Part shown: positions 16,585 to 27,531 of the stretch, piece after piece
Position numbering within the stretch: position 1 is the stretch's first letter
How the letters are laid out: every line of letters starts with the position of its first letter
Assembly (NCBI GenBank): GCA_021799275.1
Contig: JAJZAT010000009.1
Coordinates: forward strand, 33,240-97,239
DNA length: 64,000 nt
From: Bacillota bacterium
GTDB lineage: Bacteria; Bacillota; Sulfobacillia; JAJZYS01; JAJYTV01
Direction: 5' to 3'
Translations under genes and position numbers: made by a program
Notes under the pieces: generated by a model
What the model was told of the DNA's origin: nothing
Databases searched by the model: none
The model's input: only the letters and a program-made list of their open reading frames with translations

Positions 16585-17888
16585 TCGAGCGCTACGCGCG
16601 CAAGGAGTTCGCGGAGCTCTTCAGCCTCGAGGCGCAGTATAGGCGTTGGCTCGAGGTGGAGCTCGCGGTGCTCGACGCGCTGGCGGACGCCGGCAGGGTG
16701 CCGCGCTCGGCCGTGGAGGAGATACGTGAGCGGGCCGTGATCGACGTCGATCGCATCCTTGCGATCGAAGCGACGGTGCGCCACGACGTCGTCGCCTTCA
16801 CGCAGGAAATCGCGGAGAGCGCCGGCCCCGCCGCGCGCTACTTCCATTACGGACTTACCTCGTCCGACGTCGTCGACACGGCCTGGGGCATCGCCTTGCG
16901 CGACGCGAGCGACGTGCTGCTCGCGGATCTCGACGCACTTCTCAAGGTGCTGGCCCGGCGCGCCTGGGAGGAGCGCGGCACGGCGGTGATCGGGCGGACC
17001 CACGGCATCCACGCGGAGCCCACGAGCTTCGGCCTCAAGCTGGCACTCTGGCACGCCGAACTCCGCCGTGACCGCGAGCGCCTAATGCGGGCGCGCGACA
17101 CGGTGGCGGTCGGCAAGATCGCGGGGGCGGTCGGCACGTACGCCGAGCTGCCGCCCGAGATCGAGGAGCAGGCGCTCGCAGCGCTCGGCCTCGGGCCCGA
17201 GACGGTGCCGACGCAGATCGTGCAGCGGGACCGCCACGCCGAGTGGCTGTTCAGCGTCGCGATCATCGGGGCCACGCTCGAAAAGATCGCGACCGAGGTG
17301 CGCTCGCTGCAGCGCAGCGAGATCCGGGAGCTCGAGGAGCCGTTCGGCTCCGGCCAGAAGGGCAGTTCCGCGATGCCGCACAAGCGCAACCCGGTGGTGG
17401 CAGAACGCGTCTGCGGCCTCTCGCGCCTCCTGCGCGGCTACCTCGTCGCGGGACTCGAGGATGTGGCGCTCTGGCACGAGCGCGACATCTCCCACTCGTC
17501 GGTCGAGCGCGTCGCCCTGCCCGACGCGGCGCTCCTCGCCGACTACCTCTTGCGCGACATGACCTGGCTCGCGGGCGGCATGAAGATCGACCGCGAGAAC
17601 ATGGAGCGCAACATCTGGAGCAGCGGCGGCCTCGTCTTCTCGCAGCGCGTGCTCTTGCGCCTCGTGGAGTCCGGACTCTCGCGCGAGGACGCCTACGCCA
17701 TCGTGCAGAGCCACGCCATGGCGGCGCTCGCGCAGGGTGGGGACTTCCGGGCGGCCCTGCTCGGGGATCCCAGGGTGACCGAGCGGATCCCGGCGGACGA
17801 GTTCGCGGCTCTCTTCGACGTGCGCTCGTATCTGACCCACGTGGACGAGATTCTTCGGCGCGCAGGCATTCGGGAGGAGGAAGCATGA
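16581..17888 (+). CDS. purB: Adenylosuccinate lyase
   Basis: A 435-residue member of the fumarase/aspartase superfamily. It removes fumarate from SAICAR and from adenylosuccinate, so it acts twice in AMP synthesis. Landmarks are HYGLTSSDVVDTA, GRTHGIHAEPTSFG (catalytic His) and the signature GSSAMPHKRNPV with the flexible catalytic loop. The length is standard. The true start is the ATG overlapping the purE stop (ATGA); the longer track ORF reads backward through purE. Its own stop overlaps the purC start by 4 nt, so the products are translationally coupled. Confidence 0.96.
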   Translation: MIERYARKEFAELFSLEAQYRRWLEVELAVLDALADAGRVPRSAVEEIRERAVIDVDRILAIEATVRHDVVAFTQEIAESAGPAARYFHYGLTSSDVVDTAWGIALRDASDVLLADLDALLKVLARRAWEERGTAVIGRTHGIHAEPTSFGLKLALWHAELRRDRERLMRARDTVAVGKIAGAVGTYAELPPEIEEQALAALGLGPETVPTQIVQRDRHAEWLFSVAIIGATLEKIATEVRSLQRSEIRELEEPFGSGQKGSSAMPHKRNPVVAERVCGLSRLLRGYLVAGLEDVALWHERDISHSSVERVALPDAALLADYLLRDMTWLAGGMKIDRENMERNIWSSGGLVFSQRVLLRLVESGLSREDAYAIVQSHAMAALAQGGDFRAALLGDPRVTERIPADEFAALFDVRSYLTHVDEILRRAGIREEEA

Positions 17889-18601
17889 TGCAGAAGGGCG
17901 AGTTCGTATACGAGGGCAAGGCCAAGCGCATCTACCGCACGGAGACCCCCGGAGTCTTCTGGATGGAGTTCAAGGACGACGCGACGGCGCAGAACGGACT
18001 CAAGCGCGGCACCATCGGCGACAAGGGCGTCGTCAATACCGAAGTGACGCGGCGCGTGCTGCAGCACCTCGCGAAGAGCGGCGTGCCGACGCACTTGCGT
18101 GAGCAGGTGGGCGAGCGCGACCTCCTGGTGGATGGGCTCGAGATGCTGAAGCTCGAGGTCGTGATGCGCAACGTGGCGGCAGGGTCACTCGTGAAGCGGC
18201 TCGGCATTGAGGAGGGCCGCACCTTCCCGCAGGGCATCGTCGAACTCTATCTGAAGGACGACGACCTCGGCGACCCGCTGATCAACGACGACCACGCGCT
18301 CGCGATGAACCTCGCGACCGCCGCGGAGCTTGAGCACGTGAAGGACCTCGGGCGCAAGATCAACATCCTGCTCAAGGAGTACTTCCTGGCCGCCGACCTG
18401 ATCCTCGTCGACTTCAAGCTCGAGTTCGGCCGCCGTGGCGGCGAGATCGTGCTCGGCGACGAGGTCACGCCGGACACCTGCAGGCTCTGGGACCGCGAGA
18501 CGCGCAAGAAGCTCGACAAGGACCGCTTCCGCCAGGATCTCGGCGGGGTCGAGGAAGCCTACCAGGAAGTCCTGCGCCGCCTGGTGGCAGCGCATGCCTG
18601 A
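17885..18601 (+). CDS. purC: SAICAR synthetase
   Basis: A 238-residue ATP-dependent ligase joining CAIR and aspartate. Landmarks are YEGKAKRIY near the N-terminus, VVMRNVAAGSLVKRLG, the signature LILVDFKLEFGR and GDEVTPDTCRLWD. Two ATGs are adjacent (17885 and 17888); the first overlaps the purB stop. The length is normal for the bacterial single-domain enzyme. It overlaps purS by 8 nt. Confidence 0.96.
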   Translation: MMQKGEFVYEGKAKRIYRTETPGVFWMEFKDDATAQNGLKRGTIGDKGVVNTEVTRRVLQHLAKSGVPTHLREQVGERDLLVDGLEMLKLEVVMRNVAAGSLVKRLGIEEGRTFPQGIVELYLKDDDLGDPLINDDHALAMNLATAAELEHVKDLGRKINILLKEYFLAADLILVDFKLEFGRRGGEIVLGDEVTPDTCRLWDRETRKKLDKDRFRQDLGGVEEAYQEVLRRLVAAHA

Positions 18602-18845
18602 GTATCGCGCACATCTCCAGGTCCGGCTGCGCCAGGGTGTCCTCGACCCCGCCGGCCAGGCGGTCGGACATGCCCTCAGGGACCTCGGCTTCCCGGCCCG
18701 CGACGTGGGCGTGGGCAAGCTCCTTGAACTGACGGTGGAGGCCGCCTCGGCCGAGGCGGCCGAGGCCGAGGTGCGCCGCATGGCGGCCGAGCTTCTGGTG
18801 AATCCGGTGCTCGAAGACTACGACCTCGAACTCCTGCCGCGATGA
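18594..18845 (+). CDS. purS: Phosphoribosylformylglycinamidine synthase subunit PurS
   Basis: An 83-residue PurS protein. It bridges PurQ and small PurL in the three-subunit FGAM synthase found in Bacillota, helping ammonia transfer. Recognisable parts are VRLRQGVLDPAGQAVGHAL, GVGKLLELTV and the end NPVLEDYDLELL. It lies exactly where purS lies in Bacillus, overlapping purC by 8 nt and purQ by 4 nt. Its presence agrees with the small PurL encoded downstream. Confidence 0.95.
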   Translation: MPEYRAHLQVRLRQGVLDPAGQAVGHALRDLGFPARDVGVGKLLELTVEAASAEAAEAEVRRMAAELLVNPVLEDYDLELLPR

Positions 18846-19549
18846 GAGCGGACATTCTGGTCTTCCCTGGCTCGAACTGCGACCTCGACACCGAGATCGC
18901 GCTGCGCGAGGCCCTGCCGGGGTGGCAGGTGGAGCGCCAATGGCACGACGGGGCGCACCTCGGTGAGAGCCAGTTCTGTGTCCTGCCCGGAGGATTCGCC
19001 TATGGCGACTACCTCCGGGCCGGCGCCCTCGCGGCTCGTAGCGGGGCGATCGCTGAGGTGCGGCGGCTGATCGAGCGGGGTGGGCTCGTGCTTGGCATCT
19101 GCAATGGCTTTCAGGTCCTGGTCGAGGCCGGCATCCTGCCTGGCGCCTTTCAGGCCAACACCGTGCAGCATTTCGTCTGCCGCGATGCGCACCTGCGCGT
19201 GGAACGCGCTCGTTCGCCTTTCCTCGCCGACTTCGCCGAGGGTGATGTGCTGACGCTGCCGATCGCCCATCAGGAGGGCAACTACCGCCTGACCGCGGAC
19301 GAATACCGCCGCCTAAAGGATGAGGGACGCATCGCCTTCACTTACTGCGGCCCCCATGGCGAGTCGGGTGACGAGCACAATCCGAACGGCTCCTATGCGG
19401 GTGTTGCCGGGGTCCTGGGGGCCGAGGGCCGCGTGCTGGGCATGATGCCGCATCCGGAGCGGGCTGCATGGCCCGCGGTTGGGCGCAAGGACGGCCTCGG
19501 CATCCTCGCGGCGGCGCTCGCACCGAGACTTGAGGGAGGTGGCCACTGA
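18842..19549 (+). CDS. purQ: Phosphoribosylformylglycinamidine synthase subunit PurQ
   Basis: The 235-residue class I glutamine amidotransferase subunit that supplies ammonia to PurL. It has VFPGSNCDLD at the N-terminus, GGFAYGDYLRAG, the nucleophile Cys in LGICNGFQ, and the His/Glu of the triad in MPHPERA. The length is typical. It overlaps purS (4 nt) and purL (1 nt). Confidence 0.96.
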   Translation: MRADILVFPGSNCDLDTEIALREALPGWQVERQWHDGAHLGESQFCVLPGGFAYGDYLRAGALAARSGAIAEVRRLIERGGLVLGICNGFQVLVEAGILPGAFQANTVQHFVCRDAHLRVERARSPFLADFAEGDVLTLPIAHQEGNYRLTADEYRRLKDEGRIAFTYCGPHGESGDEHNPNGSYAGVAGVLGAEGRVLGMMPHPERAAWPAVGRKDGLGILAAALAPRLEGGGH

Positions 19550-21693
19550 TGCCTGAAGCAGCGACGGTGGCCGGCCTGACCCGGGACGAGGCGAAGGAGG
19601 CGCGCCGCAGGGCCGGGCGCGACCTCGGCGCGCTCGAATGGGCGATCCTCGCCGTGCAGTGGTCCGAGCACTGCGCCTACAAGCACTCGAAAGAGCTTTT
19701 GCGGTCCCTGCCGAAGGATGGAGCGCACGTGATGGCTGGGCCCGGCGCCAGCGCCGGGGTGCTCGACCTCGGGGACGGCTGGGCTTGCGCGGCGAAGATC
19801 GAGTCGCACAACCATCCCTCCGCCGTGGAGCCGCTGCAGGGCGCCGCCACAGGTCTTGGCGGGATCATGCGCGACGTGCTCGCGATGGGCGCCCGTCCGG
19901 CGGCCTTCCTGGACGCCCTCAGGTTCGGCCCGCTCGACGATCCGAAAAGCGCCTTCCTCGCCCGCGGGGTCGTGGCGGGTGTGGGCCACTACGGCAACTG
20001 CGTCGGCGTCCCGACCGTGGGCGGCGATGTCTACTACCACCCGAGCTACCAGCGCAATCCCCTCGTGAACGCGATGTGCGTCGGCTTCCTGCGGCACGGC
20101 GAGATGCGCAGCGCCGCGGCGGCCGGCGACGGCAACGCCTTCCTGCTGCTAGGTGCGGCTACCGGACGCGACGGCATCGGCGGCGCCGCCTTCGCCTCCG
20201 TGGAACTGCAGGCCGACGCGGCGCAGGACCGGCCGCGTGTCCAGGTCGGGGATCCCTTCTACGGCAAGCTGTTGATCGAGGCGACGCTCGAGATCCTGCG
20301 GGAGCTGCCCGTCGTCGCGATCCAGGACCTCGGCGCTGGCGGCCTGGCTGGCGCGGCCATCGAGATGTGCCACCAGGGCGGCGTCGGCGCGGAGATCGAA
20401 CTCGCGGCGGTGCCCTTGCGGGCCCAGGACCTCACACCGCCGGAGATTCTGCTCTCCGAGAGCCAGGAGCGCATGCTGCTCTGCCTGAGCCCGCAGGACA
20501 TCCCGGCGGCGCAGGCGGTCGCGAAGCGTTATGGCGTGGAGGCGGCCCAGGTTGGTCGCATCACGGCGAAGCCGACCATGCGCTTCCTTTATGAGAGCGA
20601 GTGCCTGAGCGAGCTCAAGACGTCAATCTATGCCGAAGCGCCGCTGCGCAGCCTGCCCCAGGGCGCCGCGCCCAAGGTGGCGGGGGCCATGTCGGCGGCT
20701 TCTCCTGTCGCGCGGGAAGACCTCTTGCGGATGCTCACGCTCCCGGACCTTTGCGACCGCTCGCCGATCTACGCCACCTACGACCAGGACGTGGGCCTGC
20801 GCACCGTCGTCCGGCCGGGACTCGACGCCGCCGTCCTGCGCGCCGCGCCGGGAGCTCCCGGCGTGGCCGTCACGACCGACCAGAACCCCCGGCTTTGCGC
20901 CATTTCGGCCCGCCTGGGGGCGGAACACGCGGTCGCGGAAGCGGCCCGCAACGTCATCGCGCGCGGCGCCGTGCCCATCGGACTGACGAACTGCCTCAAC
21001 CTCCCGAGCCCCGAGCACCCCGCGGGCGCAGCCGCGCTGCGCGACGTGATCGAGGGGATCCGGCAGGCGGCGCTTGCGCTCTCCCTGCCGGTGACGGGCG
21101 GCAACGTCAGTCTCTACAACGAGGCGGAAGCTGTCGCGATCGTGCCGACGCCGGTCATCGGCATGATCGGCCTCCTGCCGGATCCCGAGCGTGCGATCGG
21201 CGTCGCGCCGTCGCCGCCTGGCGCCGCGGTGCTCCTGCTCGGCGACCCCGGCACGAGTCTCGCGGGGAGCGTCTACGCGGAGATGAAGGGACTCGGGGAG
21301 GCCGAACCCGCCGCACCGGACTACGGCGCCCTGAGGCGCATGACCGCCCTGATCGGCGATGGGAGCGCGCGGGAGGAGATCCTCCTCCTGCATGATCTCG
21401 CGGACGGCGGTCTCCTGGTGGCCTTGGCGGAAGTCGCGCTCCATACCGGCCTCGGCCTCGATCTGAGGCTCGAGAGTTCGGAGGCGGCGTTCCTCTTCGG
21501 CGAGCCCAGCGCCCAGTTCGTCGCGCTCGCCAGCCGCGCGGATGCCGTGGCGGCGGCCGCGACAAGGGCGGGTGTCTCCTGCCGGGAACTTGGCCGCACG
21601 ACGGCGGACGGCAACCTTAGGATCGCGGCGCCGGCCGGCGTGATGGAGTTCGCTCAGTCTGAGCTGCGCAAGGCTTGGAGGCGAGAGGCATGA
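19549..21693 (+). CDS. purL: Phosphoribosylformylglycinamidine synthase subunit PurL (small form)
   Basis: A 714-residue small PurL that converts FGAR to FGAM using ATP and ammonia from PurQ. It carries WSEHCAYKHSK near residue 40, KIESHNHPSAVEP (the catalytic His/metal site), two AIRS-like halves, and TGGNVSLYNE in the second half. The size rules out the large fused form that includes PurS- and PurQ-like domains, in line with the separate purS and purQ genes. It overlaps purQ by 1 nt and purF by 4 nt. Confidence 0.96.
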   Translation: MPEAATVAGLTRDEAKEARRRAGRDLGALEWAILAVQWSEHCAYKHSKELLRSLPKDGAHVMAGPGASAGVLDLGDGWACAAKIESHNHPSAVEPLQGAATGLGGIMRDVLAMGARPAAFLDALRFGPLDDPKSAFLARGVVAGVGHYGNCVGVPTVGGDVYYHPSYQRNPLVNAMCVGFLRHGEMRSAAAAGDGNAFLLLGAATGRDGIGGAAFASVELQADAAQDRPRVQVGDPFYGKLLIEATLEILRELPVVAIQDLGAGGLAGAAIEMCHQGGVGAEIELAAVPLRAQDLTPPEILLSESQERMLLCLSPQDIPAAQAVAKRYGVEAAQVGRITAKPTMRFLYESECLSELKTSIYAEAPLRSLPQGAAPKVAGAMSAASPVAREDLLRMLTLPDLCDRSPIYATYDQDVGLRTVVRPGLDAAVLRAAPGAPGVAVTTDQNPRLCAISARLGAEHAVAEAARNVIARGAVPIGLTNCLNLPSPEHPAGAAALRDVIEGIRQAALALSLPVTGGNVSLYNEAEAVAIVPTPVIGMIGLLPDPERAIGVAPSPPGAAVLLLGDPGTSLAGSVYAEMKGLGEAEPAAPDYGALRRMTALIGDGSAREEILLLHDLADGGLLVALAEVALHTGLGLDLRLESSEAAFLFGEPSAQFVALASRADAVAAAATRAGVSCRELGRTTADGNLRIAAPAGVMEFAQSELRKAWRREA

Positions 21694-23060
21694 CGGGCGA
21701 ACTGCGCGAGGCGTGCGGCGTCTTTGGCATCGTCGGCCGCCCGGATGCGGCCGCGCTCACTGCGGAGGCCCTCTTCGCGCTACAGCATCGCGGCCAGGAG
21801 AGCGCCGGCATCGCCGTGCTCGACGAGGGTGCCATCCGCCTGCACAAGGGCATGGGACTCGTGCATGAGGTCTTCCAGCTGGAGGACGTGAAGCGGCTGC
21901 GCGGCGAGGCCGCCATCGGCCACGTCCGCTATTCGACGACAGGCGCGTCGCGCCCCGAGAACGCGCAGCCCCTCTACGTGCGCGCACACCTGGGACCGTT
22001 CGCCCTCGCGCACAACGGCAACCTCGTCGACGCGCTTCATGCGCGCGACCGTCTGGAGCGCGAAGGCGCCATCTTCCAAACCACCACCGACACCGAAGTG
22101 GTGGCGCACCTGATGGCGCGGTCGAAGAGACAAAGCCTCGAGGAGGCGTTCCAGGACGCCCTCCGGCAGCTGAGCGGCGGCTACGCCTTCGCCCTTCTGA
22201 CGCCTGGGGGCGTCCTAGGCGCGCGCGATCCCTTCGGTATCCGGCCGCTCGTCCTCGGCCGGCTGCACGGCATGCCGTGCATTGCGTCGGAAACCTGTGC
22301 CCTCATGGCGATCGGCGCGGAATACGAGCGCGAGGTGGCGCCGGGCGAGGTGGTGCAGCTCGACCTTCAGGGGGGCGTCCATGTGCTCACCCCAGGCGAC
22401 GCGTCGCATGAGAAGCTCTGCGCGTTCGAGCTCATCTACTTCGCCAGGCCCGACTCGAGGTGCGACGGCGAGTCCATCTACCTGGCCCGGCGCCGCCTCG
22501 GTCAGCAGCTGGCCATGGAGGCCCCTGCCCCGGCCGACGTCGTGCTCGGTGTGCCGGACTCGAGCCTGCCGGCGGCCGAGGGCTACGCCGCGGAACTTTC
22601 CCTGCCGCAGGAGCTTGGCCTCGTGAAGAACCGCTATGTCGGGCGCACCTTCATCCACCCCGCGCAGCATAGCCGCGAGAGCGGCGTGCAGCGCAAACTG
22701 ACGGTGGTGAGCGAGGTGGTGCGGGGACGGCGCGTCGTTCTCATCGACGACTCGCTCGTGCGCGGCACCACGATGCGCCACCTCACGCGCCTCCTGCGCG
22801 ATGCCGGCGCGGTCGAGGTCCATGTGCGCATCGCATCGCCGCGCTATCTGCATCCGTGCCACTACGGCATCGACACCTCGAACCGCGACGAGCTGATCGC
22901 CGCGGCCGCCGGCGAAGACGAGCTCAAGGGGCTGATCGGCGCCGACTCGCTCAGATTCCTCTCGGCTCAGGGCGTTCTCAGGGCGACTGGGCGTCCGGAC
23001 CATTGCCTTGCCTGCTTCACGGGCGAGTATCCCGTACCGGTCGCAGAGAGCGAAATCTGA
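21690..23060 (+). CDS. purF: Amidophosphoribosyltransferase with Fe-S cluster ligands
   Basis: The first enzyme of purine synthesis (PRPP plus glutamine to phosphoribosylamine), 456 residues. A short propeptide before CGVFGIVG exposes the N-terminal nucleophile Cys after cleavage. VVLIDDSLVRGTT is the PRPP-binding motif. Cysteines in EKLCAFE, HPCHYGID and HCLACFTGE correspond to the four ligands of the oxygen-sensitive [4Fe-4S] cluster of the Bacillus-type enzyme. The ATG at 21690 is preferred over the track's TTG at 21675; GGAGG lies 9 nt upstream of it. It overlaps purL by 4 nt. Confidence 0.96.
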   Translation: MTGELREACGVFGIVGRPDAAALTAEALFALQHRGQESAGIAVLDEGAIRLHKGMGLVHEVFQLEDVKRLRGEAAIGHVRYSTTGASRPENAQPLYVRAHLGPFALAHNGNLVDALHARDRLEREGAIFQTTTDTEVVAHLMARSKRQSLEEAFQDALRQLSGGYAFALLTPGGVLGARDPFGIRPLVLGRLHGMPCIASETCALMAIGAEYEREVAPGEVVQLDLQGGVHVLTPGDASHEKLCAFELIYFARPDSRCDGESIYLARRRLGQQLAMEAPAPADVVLGVPDSSLPAAEGYAAELSLPQELGLVKNRYVGRTFIHPAQHSRESGVQRKLTVVSEVVRGRRVVLIDDSLVRGTTMRHLTRLLRDAGAVEVHVRIASPRYLHPCHYGIDTSNRDELIAAAAGEDELKGLIGADSLRFLSAQGVLRATGRPDHCLACFTGEYPVPVAESEI

Positions 23061-23074
23061 AAGGGGCCAGCGAC

Positions 23075-24085
23075 GTGAGTGAGGCATACCGGCGCTCGGG
23101 CGTCGACCTTCGCGCTAAGGAGGAACTGCTCGGGCACCTCAAGGCGATCGGACGACTCGCTTCGCGCCCGGAGGTGATGGCGGGCATCGGCGGCTTCGGC
23201 GGCCTGTTCCGGTTGCAAGGCTACGCGGACCCGGTGCTCGTCGCGGGAGCCGACGGCGTCGGCACGAAGCTGATGCTGGCCCAGGAGCTCGGCGATCTCT
23301 CGGGGGTGGGCCAGGACGTGCTGGCCATGGTCGCCAACGACGTGCTCTGCCAGGGCGCCGAGATGCTTTTCTTCCTTGATTACATCGGGGTCGGCCATCT
23401 CGTGCCCGAGGAAGTGGCGCAGGTCGTGGCGGGCGTCGGCAAGGCCTGCGCCAACATCGGCTGCGCGCTCCTCGGCGGGGAGACGGCGGAACTGCCGGAC
23501 CTCTTTTCCAAGGGCGGCCTGGACCTCGTGGGATTCGGCGTCGGCGTGGTGGAGCGCGGGAGCGTCCTGACGGGTCAGGCGGCCAAGGCTGGCGACCTGC
23601 TGATCGGCCTGCCTTCCGACGGCGTGCACAGCAACGGCTTCAGCCTCGTGCGCCGCATCGTGCGCGAGGCCGGGCTCGACCTCAAGGAGACCTATGGGCT
23701 CGGCCGCCCGCTCGGCGAAGTGCTCCTGACGCCTACGCGGCTATATGGTCCAGAGGTGCTGCCGGCCCTGCGCCAGGGCGGCGTCCACGGTTTGAGCCAC
23801 ATCACGGGCGGTGGCATTCCCGGCAACGTGCCGCGCATGCTGCCCGAGGGACTCGGGGCTCACCTGGACCCCGCGGCCTGGCAGGTGCCTGGGGAGTTCG
23901 AGCTGCTGCTCGAGCGTGGCGGCATCGCGCGCCAGGAGGCCTACGAGGTCTTCAACATGGGGCTCGGTCTCGTACTGGCGGTGGCGGCGGCCGAGACGCC
24001 GCGCATCATGGCGGCGATCGAGGCGGCTGGCGGCAGGCCGCAGGTGGTGGGCGAGGTCCGCCCTGGAGATGGGGTGGAGCTTTGA
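23075..24085 (+). CDS. purM: AIR synthetase (phosphoribosylformylglycinamidine cyclo-ligase)
   Basis: A 336-residue ATP-dependent cyclase making aminoimidazole ribonucleotide. Motifs are GADGVGTKLMLA, NDVLCQGAEMLFFLDYI, GGETAELPD and SHITGGGIPGNVPRML. The GTG at 23075 follows AAGGGG by about 8 nt and gives the usual length; the track ORF begins inside purF. It is separated from purF by 14 nt, the largest gap inside the operon, and overlaps purN by 1 nt. Confidence 0.95.
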   Translation: MSEAYRRSGVDLRAKEELLGHLKAIGRLASRPEVMAGIGGFGGLFRLQGYADPVLVAGADGVGTKLMLAQELGDLSGVGQDVLAMVANDVLCQGAEMLFFLDYIGVGHLVPEEVAQVVAGVGKACANIGCALLGGETAELPDLFSKGGLDLVGFGVGVVERGSVLTGQAAKAGDLLIGLPSDGVHSNGFSLVRRIVREAGLDLKETYGLGRPLGEVLLTPTRLYGPEVLPALRQGGVHGLSHITGGGIPGNVPRMLPEGLGAHLDPAAWQVPGEFELLLERGGIARQEAYEVFNMGLGLVLAVAAAETPRIMAAIEAAGGRPQVVGEVRPGDGVEL

Positions 24086-24680
24086 TGCGGCTTGCGGTGT
24101 TGGTCTCCGGGCACGGCACCAACCTTCGGGCCATCCATCGGGCTATCGAGGCGGGATCGCTGCCGGCTACCCTGGCGCTCGTGACGGCGGACCGCGCGGC
24201 GCCCGCCCTCGACTGGGCCAAGGGCCAGGGCCTCGCGACCTTCTTCGCCGATGCGCGCCGCGTCGGCATGCCCCGGTGGGAGCGGGACGTCCTCGCGGAG
24301 CTCGATCGCCAGCGGGTGGACGCCGTCGCGCTCGCGGGCTTCCTGCGCATCCTGTCGCCCGCCTTCGTCGACCGCTTCCCAGGTCGCGTCGTCAACGTGC
24401 ACCCGTCGCTGTTGCCGGCCTTTCCGGGGCTAGACGCGATCGGGCAGGCCATGCGCTACGGCGTGCGGGTCACGGGCGTCACGGTGCATCTCGTCGACCA
24501 TGGTCTCGACGCCGGACCGATCGTCCTGCAGGAGGCGGTCGGGATCGGGCCCGGCGAGTCCTTGGAGGAGCTTGAGACCCGCGTGCATGCCGTCGAGCAC
24601 CGGCTGCTGCCGGAGGCCCTGCGCCTCCTGGCCCTGGGCAGGCTCGACGTGCAGGGCCGCATCGTGCATATCGCGGAGGG

Positions 24681-24684
<4 letters not shown>
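24085..24684 (+). CDS. purN: Phosphoribosylglycinamide formyltransferase
   Basis: A 199-residue 10-formyl-THF-dependent GAR transformylase. VLVSGHGTNLRAIH binds the phosphate. LAGFLRILSPAFVDRFPGRVVNVHPSLLPAF contains the catalytic Asn-His pair (NVHPSLLP). VTGVTVHLVDHGLDAGPI supplies the catalytic Asp. The length is typical. The gene overlaps purM by 1 nt and purH by 4 nt. A TTG at 24082 is an alternative start. Confidence 0.95.
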
Positions 24685-26173
<1,489 letters not shown>

Positions 26174-26174
<1 letters not shown>

Positions 26175-27409
26175 TGCGCGCGCTCGTACTCGGCAAGGGC
26201 GGCCGTGAACACGCCCTCTGCTGGTCGCTCGCGGCAGGCGGCGCTGAGGTCTACGCCTTGCCGGGCAGCGACGGCATCGCCACGGTTGCGGAGCCTGTCG
26301 CCGGCGACCCTCTGCAGACGAGCCAGGTGCTCGACGCGGTGCGCCGCCTTGAGATCGGCCTCGTCGTGCCAGGACCGGAGGAACCGCTCGTGCGGGGCAT
26401 CGCGGAGGATCTCAGGGCGCAAGGCGTCGCGGTCTTCGGGCCGGACCGCCAGGGCGCGCAGATCGAGGCGAGCAAGGCGTACGCCAAGACGCTGATGCGC
26501 GCGGCCGGCATCCCGACCGCCGCCGCATCGCTCTGCCAGGACTTCGGTGCCGTGGAGCAGACACTTGCGGTGCACCCCGATCGCACCGTCGTCAAGGCGG
26601 ACGGCCTCGCCTCGGGCAAGGGCGTCATCGTCGCGGACGACGCCGCCGGGGCCCGCCGCGCCGCGCGGCGGCTGCTCGGACAGTATAAGAGCGTCCTGCT
26701 CGAGGAACGGCTCGAGGGGCCGGAAGTGTCGCTCATCGCGATCTGCGACGGCCGCGATTACCGCCTTCTGCCGTTCGCGAGGGACCACAAGCGGCTGCAA
26801 AGCGGAGACCTCGGTCCGAACACGGGCGGCATGGGCGCGTTCGCGCCTGTCACCGGTACGCCCGTCAGCGCGGAGGAGTGCGCTGAGCGCACCATCGCAC
26901 CGCTTTTAAGGCTCCTCGACGATCGCGGCACCCCCTACCGCGGCGCTCTCTATGCGGGACTGATCCTGACCGGGCGCGGCCCGATGGTGCTCGAATACAA
27001 CGTGCGTTTCGGCGACCCGGAAACGCAGGTGCTGATGCCGGCCATCACCGGATCCATCCTGCCCTGGCTCCAGGGCGCCGCCGACGGGCGCCTGCCGGTG
27101 GAGCAGCCAGAGGTGCGTCGTCACGCGCTCGGTGTCGTCCTCGCTGCGCGCGGCTATCCGGAAGAGCCTGCGACAGGCGACGAGATCACGGGCCTCGAGG
27201 CGGCCGAGGCAGGCGGGGCGCTCGTCTTTCACGCGGGCACGCGCAAGGCGGGCGACCGCTGGACGGTCGCCGGCGGGCGCGTCGTGTGCGTGGTCGGCGT
27301 AGGCGCCGGCGACGAGGCTGCGCGCCATGCCGCCTACGCGGGCGCCGCCGCCATCACGTTCCCAGGAGCTCAATGGCGCGACGACATCGGTGGCGTGCCA
27401 GGCCGCTAG
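26174..27409 (+). CDS. purD: Phosphoribosylamine-glycine ligase
   Basis: A 411-residue ATP-grasp ligase (GAR synthetase). It has VLGKGGREHALCW at the N-terminus, KADGLASGKGVIV as the ATP-binding loop, DLGPNTGGMGAFAP and LEYNVRFGDPETQV. The length is close to the usual 420. It is the last gene of the purine operon and overlaps purH by 1 nt. No intrinsic terminator is evident in the 122 nt before the lipoprotein gene, so read-through is possible. Confidence 0.95.
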
Positions 27410-27531
27410 CCATGTGCCGGCATGCGATGCCGACGTTTGGCCGCCGACCCTTCCGCGAGCGCCGAACCGATGTCTCCCAACAGCCTTGGGCACTCTAGCC
27501 CTGAACGCTATCAGGGCAGGGTGGTGGCATC

